From a virus, in IMG/VR virus record IMGVR_UViG_3300010233_000262, positions 1 through 24,776 of that record: a stretch of 24,776 bases of DNA; one strand, 5' to 3'. The position numbers and the translations under genes are program-made. Position 1 is the stretch's first letter, and the number at the start of each line of letters is the position of its first letter. Shown here piece after piece: positions 20,123-24,776 of this stretch. The notes beneath the pieces are model-generated. The model worked only from the letters and a program-made list of their open reading frames with translations. It ran no database searches and was not told the origin of the DNA.

Positions 20123-23100
20123 TATTGAATACTCATCAGCACATCACGGATAAGATCATCGCGCCCATTATAGCCTAAACGCTGGGCATCGTAATCCAGC
20201 TTCTTGTTTGCGGAATATGGCAATTCCTTGCCATTCCCAAAGTCGTAGATCAATTGTGTCATGGAATCTCCCAGCACACCTTTCCATTGGTCGGCAGTAA
20301 GTTGTGGTTTGGGTTGTGCAAAATTAGCAAGCCCTGTCTGTGCAGGATTTTCAGGTTTGTTTCCAGTGAGGCTTAATGGAACATCTTGGAGCAGTGAGCC
20401 AAAGCGGGCGGTCTGCCTGAGGTTATCTGCTTGCAGTTCATCCTTTTTATTCCAATATGCACTTAGATTGTACTGACTTCTCAACTCATGTTTGCGCTCA
20501 TCAGTTGTAGAAAGGTCGGAATATTCACGGGCGGCGTTTACAATATCTGCGCCAAATTGCTTTTCCAACGTATCGTACATCTGCGCGTTGTAATATCGTT
20601 CCAATGTGTTCAGGCCACCGTAATATTTCAACAAATCAGGCGTATTCCTGATAATGGAAGTTTGCAGGTCAAGAGCATCGGCCACATCTGGATTTGCCTC
20701 GATATATAACTTGGCTTTAGCTCTATCGTCAAATCCATAGTATTGCGAGATTTTATCGGTAATATCAGCGCCGTATTGTTTCTTTATTTCATCCTGCATG
20801 GATGAATATAACCGACGAGCATTAGCCCATTCGGTACGCGTAGTATTGGCTGGAATGGCAACCATGGCTCCCAAATCAACCATGGCATTATTAAACTTTA
20901 GCTTTTCAGTTGCGCTCATGTTCCCGTATTTTCCACCAGAATCATAGAACTTCTGTGCGGTTGCAGGGTCGATCCCTACAATGCCAAATAATTCTTTTGT
21001 CATGCCTGGGGGGATACGCGAGATAACATTATAGGCATAGGCGCTGTCTCGATCATCGCCTGCCCTGCGTGACAATAATACGGTATCCATGAACGGGTAA
21101 CGCTCACGCAGCTGGTCAAATCCCTGTTTGTACTGTTCGTCAGATAATTGCCCGCCGGTGTGAAGTTGCTGCATCCTGAAATAGTCGGCGTAGAAATTAT
21201 CTATTTGAACATCGGAGGCTGTACGTGCCTTAAATCCAACGCCTAAAAAGAACGATGCGATCTGTCCGGGCGCGCGTAAGGCGGTTGCGTTCCTGTACGC
21301 CTCGTCCCATATTGGGCCGTTTTGCGTATGCCCGGCTTCGATAACCTGTTGTTCGGTGTATTTCCCGTCGGTAACAAGTTGCGCCAACGCACGCCCCACG
21401 CGGCCCCTTTCGTACTTGTCCATCGCGTTAAATGCACTATTTTGTCCATCTGATGCAATTAAAGGGTTTCCGCTAAACGCCATCACAGCCGGGTCAAGCT
21501 CAATGGGGGTTTTGCCAGCCAATGCCATGAGTGATTTTAGGGTGGCAGTTTGTGGAATTATCCTACCAGCCCAACTGGACGCGGCCTGCTCCTCACCCTT
21601 CAAGGCGAAGCCCGTCGCCATTGCAATTTGAAAAGGTGCCCAAACAGATGGGCCGAATTTGCCAAGGTCATCAATGGTGGACGAAAACCATCCAGCGCGT
21701 TTGTCGGGATCATTAAAGTCTGTGCCTGTCAATCCGTAGAGAGGCCATACAGCCGCTTCCAGATTGATATACATTGGATTACCCTGATTCAATCCCCACA
21801 TGAATTGAGGCAGTTCAACATTGTATTTCCACCATTCAGGCGCATCCTTGTGAAGGCTAGCCATCTGGTCTTTGAATTTTGCATACGCTGAAATAAGCTG
21901 TGGGTCACTAGCCAGTCTTTGCATCCACGTATTATAAGAGCGCGAGTACCAGAATTGGTACGGGTACACGTATGACATGGCATGATCTAAATGCGTCGTT
22001 TCGCCATAGGGGAGCAATGCAAAATCGCGCCAATACTCTGCGTACTTCTGCGCTATTAGTCTGCCCTCGGCCATCCTGTCACCGGCGGTTTTTGAGAAGT
22101 CGGCCATCTTTGCGGCCATCTCAGGATTGAAAGTTTCAGATGCTTTCACGCCCCAATTGCCCAGCATGTTCTTTTCCATATTGGCAAGGCTATCCAAAGT
22201 GCCTGCCGCTGTCTCAGCGTGAAAACGAGATGGCACAGGCATGGCCCCATCAACGTACGGGGGAGGTAGTTGCTGCTTTTGAACCTTGGGCGTAATTCCT
22301 TTTTCTGCTGCCCGCTTTTCAAGTACAGAACGCAGTTGTTCCGGTGTTAATTGTCCATTGCCTATTGTCTTGTTCAATTCCGGGTCGTATTTTTCAACAG
22401 CGTTATATATTGCGTTCCCGTCTGTGGAAAAACCATATTCTTTTGCCACTGAAGCTAAAGTCTCTTTCGGAGTAATAAACGCGTGCCCACCTTCCCATTC
22501 AGCGGTGCGATACTTTTGTAGTTCCTCCATTTTGGCGCGAGCTTCCTGCATCAAGTCTGTAACCCCATACTTGGATGCGGCCTTTTCACTCAATTCAAAA
22601 GTGCGGTCAAAGTAGGTTGTCCACATCTGCGGCAGTTTCTCGTTCTTGACGTACTGCCACAACGCGTTCTTAAATTCCTTGGCAGTGGTGCCGGTAAACT
22701 TTGCATCAGAACCGATCTTAGCCCATAGCTTTTGAAAGTCTGCCCCGGCCTTATCTGCCTCGCGCGTCAATTGCCACGCTGTCTCAGTAACACCGCGTGT
22801 TTGCGAACGGATGATATTGTCCGGTGTGCGCTTGGCTAAATCACCAAGCAGGGCCGTAACATCCTGGTCACCAGTCCTTTTGGCAATATCAGTCAAAGCC
22901 TCAATGTACTTATCGTGCGTTTGATACGAGGCCTCGATGATCTGGTCAAGTTGTGACAAGTCGCCTGACGACAAGTTGCTACCTGCGCGTTCTGCGATCT
23001 GGGAAAGCTCCTCGGCCATGGGGCTGTTTTTACTGACACCGGCAGTATCATCCACGATACTTTCCGCACGCGTCTTTAGTTCGTCACGTAATTTTTTGAA

Positions 23101-24776
23101 AAGATTCGATACATCCTGTTGGGTAGCATCTGGATTTTTGGTTAATGCCTTTATCTCGTCCATCACCCCGGATTTTTCGAGCGTCGTAAGTTGTTCGGGA
23201 GGTACATAGCTTTCGTACATCCTCCACAAGTCCGGGCCACCTGAGTTGTATTGTTTCGAGAATTCAGTAGCAGCCTTTTGCACGTTCCCTAAATTCTCCT
23301 TCACCAATGCCTTGAATCTATTGGCCTGCTGGTTTGAAAAGCCAGCGGCCTTGAATTCATCCAAAGTCGGCAAAGCCTTACCAAAGCTATTTTGCATATC
23401 AAGCGCGTCAAGATAAGACGAGAGATATACGCGTTTAGCCGCTGATCTTTCTGTATTACTCATGATCGTGGAACCATTCGGGAGGCCGAATATCTTCCCC
23501 TCGTTCGCATTGGCCGAGCCGGTTAACGTCTTGAATCCCTCCACCGATGGAGGCAACTGCCCATTAAATAATTCTGTCAGCTTATTAGTAACTGCCTCGT
23601 CTGACCAAAACTTCCCATCCCGATACCAAGCGCGCGGGCCAATATCTATCAAGGTAATTAGATTGTTTTGTAATACGTTGCGTGCTGCTACTCCGTACTG
23701 ATACGAAAAGTAGAAGTTACCCAACGCTTTGTTTATCCAGTTTTTAGGTTTGCTGGCAACATCGTTCAATTCAGATATACGGACAAGTCCGGGACTGGTC
23801 TTTTTCAGTTGGCTATACTGGGCGGCTAATCCTTGTGTCTTTGTAGATACCTTTTTGCCGTTAGTTTCCGCGTCCGTTACAGCCGTGGCCGCGTCCTTCA
23901 TTTCCGATAGTGTCGGGAACTGGTTCTTGGCAGCCTCGTCCATCAAGCCCTTCAGCTTGTTTCCCAACACCTTCCAGTCGCCCTCAGCGCTTTTGATGGT
24001 ATTGAGAAGTTTATCTACGTTTAGTGTGCCATCCTCTGTTTTGAGCAGGTTCCTGAGCGTCGCAGATGTTTCTAAGAACGACTCTCCAAAGTTCGTTTTA
24101 GGTGACGGGAAGTGAGTAAGGGCCGTAACCCCGTCCTTCACTTCTTCTGGATTACTTGATGATAGTTTTATCAAAGCTGTCATCCAGTCATTCACATCGT
24201 CTATTGGTCGTTTAGCTCCGGCGATATTGCCAACGCCCCATGTCAGAACATCACCCATCTCACGGACGACGCGCATCTTATTGCCCTCTGCGTTAAGGGC
24301 AGTGACGTTGTATTGCTGCGGCCTGAATTCCTTGGCTACCCCGTTCGGATGGGTGTATTCCACAACATGATTTACCAAGTCGTCAAGTGCCTTTACTCCT
24401 TGAGCATCCGTGGTTGCACTGGAAAGATTTTGAGCTTTATTCAAAAATTCAGCATCAGCCACAAGCCCGCTGTCACGGATAACGGTTGAGGCTTCATCCA
24501 GTTTACCGATCATCTTTACTGATTTGGAGATATACCCAACAATATTCAACGGGTCAAATATCAATTGCCCGACAAGCTCTGCCCATGGGTTCTGCAATTC
24601 CATGGCGAGTAGTTGTGGATCTTCACCTGCCTGCGCGCGTCTTTTGTATTCCTCCGCAATGGCCGGGGATACAAATTCCGAATAAAGCAGCTTACCTTCG
24701 TTCCAGCCCTGCTTGATAGCATCAGTTTTCTGCTTTAGTGTGCCGGGCGCGTTGAAGAAACGAACGGCATTAATGG
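20122..24776 (-). CDS. Giant helical virion-associated protein, 5' end beyond the window
   Basis: The frame stays open to the window edge (first full codon at 24774), so the first visible Met at 24603 is not shown to be the start; 1550 residues are visible. It is alpha-helical with many Gln/Asn/Lys/Glu segments. A Trp/Tyr-rich segment lies near the codon for PYQFWYSRSYNTWMQRL (about residue 880 counting from 24603), with hydrophobic patches nearby (MYINLEAAVWPLYGLTG). No protease, polymerase or transglycosylase motif is seen. Length and position before the scaffold and capsid genes suggest an internal virion/ejection or large polyvalent phage protein. Not the portal by any visible feature. 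Confidence 0.6.
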   Translation of the reverse strand, partial: INAVRFFNAPGTLKQKTDAIKQGWNEGKLLYSEFVSPAIAEEYKRRAQAGEDPQLLAMELQNPWAELVGQLIFDPLNIVGYISKSVKMIGKLDEASTVIRDSGLVADAEFLNKAQNLSSATTDAQGVKALDDLVNHVVEYTHPNGVAKEFRPQQYNVTALNAEGNKMRVVREMGDVLTWGVGNIAGAKRPIDDVNDWMTALIKLSSSNPEEVKDGVTALTHFPSPKTNFGESFLETSATLRNLLKTEDGTLNVDKLLNTIKSAEGDWKVLGNKLKGLMDEAAKNQFPTLSEMKDAATAVTDAETNGKKVSTKTQGLAAQYSQLKKTSPGLVRISELNDVASKPKNWINKALGNFYFSYQYGVAARNVLQNNLITLIDIGPRAWYRDGKFWSDEAVTNKLTELFNGQLPPSVEGFKTLTGSANANEGKIFGLPNGSTIMSNTERSAAKRVYLSSYLDALDMQNSFGKALPTLDEFKAAGFSNQQANRFKALVKENLGNVQKAATEFSKQYNSGGPDLWRMYESYVPPEQLTTLEKSGVMDEIKALTKNPDATQQDVSNLFKKLRDELKTRAESIVDDTAGVSKNSPMAEELSQIAERAGSNLSSGDLSQLDQIIEASYQTHDKYIEALTDIAKRTGDQDVTALLGDLAKRTPDNIIRSQTRGVTETAWQLTREADKAGADFQKLWAKIGSDAKFTGTTAKEFKNALWQYVKNEKLPQMWTTYFDRTFELSEKAASKYGVTDLMQEARAKMEELQKYRTAEWEGGHAFITPKETLASVAKEYGFSTDGNAIYNAVEKYDPELNKTIGNGQLTPEQLRSVLEKRAAEKGITPKVQKQQLPPPYVDGAMPVPSRFHAETAAGTLDSLANMEKNMLGNWGVKASETFNPEMAAKMADFSKTAGDRMAEGRLIAQKYAEYWRDFALLPYGETTHLDHAMSYVYPYQFWYSRSYNTWMQRLASDPQLISAYAKFKDQMASLHKDAPEWWKYNVELPQFMWGLNQGNPMYINLEAAVWPLYGLTGTDFNDPDKRAGWFSSTIDDLGKFGPSVWAPFQIAMATGFALKGEEQAASSWAGRIIPQTATLKSLMALAGKTPIELDPAVMAFSGNPLIASDGQNSAFNAMDKYERGRVGRALAQLVTDGKYTEQQVIEAGHTQNGPIWDEAYRNATALRAPGQIASFFLGVGFKARTASDVQIDNFYADYFRMQQLHTGGQLSDEQYKQGFDQLRERYPFMDTVLLSRRAGDDRDSAYAYNVISRIPPGMTKELFGIVGIDPATAQKFYDSGGKYGNMSATEKLKFNNAMVDLGAMVAIPANTTRTEWANARRLYSSMQDEIKKQYGADITDKISQYYGFDDRAKAKLYIEANPDVADALDLQTSIIRNTPDLLKYYGGLNTLERYYNAQMYDTLEKQFGADIVNAAREYSDLSTTDERKHELRSQYNLSAYWNKKDELQADNLRQTARFGSLLQDVPLSLTGNKPENPAQTGLANFAQPKPQLTADQWKGVLGDSMTQLIYDFGNGKELPYSANKKLDYDAQRLGYNGRDDLIRDVLMSIQ
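23904..23916. promoter_or_regulatory. CCGA-N5-TCGG near-palindrome, copy 7 (weaker)
   Basis: CCGATAGTGTCGG inside the giant gene. It shares the CCGA/TCGG arms but its inner symmetry is weaker than copies 2, 5 and 6. It may be chance. Confidence 0.2.

Noticed and set aside
20122-24603. Met at 24603 as the start of the giant protein
   Set aside because: The frame is open for a further 57 codons to the window edge with protein-like sequence, and no ribosome site precedes 24603.

Overview
The window is part of a double-stranded DNA bacteriophage genome (or prophage / metagenomic phage contig), not ordinary host chromosome. It encodes a scaffolding protein, an HK97-fold major capsid protein that looks like the N4-gp56 family, a head-tail adaptor-like protein, a large tail (nozzle/propeller-like) protein, a fibre, a glycoside hydrolase 25 endolysin and a holin. 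No tape-measure or tail-tube gene lies between capsid and lysis genes, so a short-tailed (podovirus-like) virion is the best guess. Terminase and portal are not visible and would be expected beyond the right edge. The host cannot be named from the sequence.

Layout. (1) Positions 1-2855, plus strand: a rightward block of small genes (partial ORF, 70, 66, 122, 61, 211, 85, 81 and 112 aa), mostly of unknown function, with ATGA overlaps and several hairpins in the leaders. It ends at two strong hairpins (2881-2906 and 2973-3009), which separate it from the convergent minus-strand genes. (2) 3019-6641, minus strand: endolysin, an unknown 162-aa protein, a one-TM holin-accessory-like protein, a 25-aa membrane peptide, a calcineurin-like metallophosphoesterase, a winged-helix-like protein, a HAD 5'-nucleotidase and a three-TM holin. 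(3) 6712-7248, plus strand: a lone membrane-protein gene running against the late genes, a moron-like arrangement. (4) 7166-12832, minus strand: fibre, PD-(D/E)XK-like protein, 846-aa tail protein and adaptor. (5) 12832-17316, minus strand: two tiny lysine-rich genes, a family-2-like glycosyltransferase, three small unknowns, two paralogous DUF115/MptE-like proteins, a 42-aa membrane peptide, a histidine-rich fibre-like protein, an HNH/endonuclease VII-type gene and a further small unknown protein. (6) 17373-24776, minus strand: decoration-like protein, capsid, scaffold, a coiled-coil protein and a giant helical virion protein open at the window edge.

The minus-strand genes form a late morphogenesis-lysis transcript running right to left, tightly packed with TAATG/ATGA overlaps. 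The main regulatory signals are an attenuator-like terminator just before scaffold/capsid and a dispersed near-palindrome, CCGA-N5-TCGG. It occurs seven times, six of them in the first 6 kb; one copy overlaps the holin promoter region and another lies just before the first plus-strand gene.

Several real genes are too short for routine ORF calling (25, 32, 42 and 54 aa) and are supported by good ribosome binding sites and stop-start overlaps. All assignments come from reading motifs in the sequence; no database search was run.
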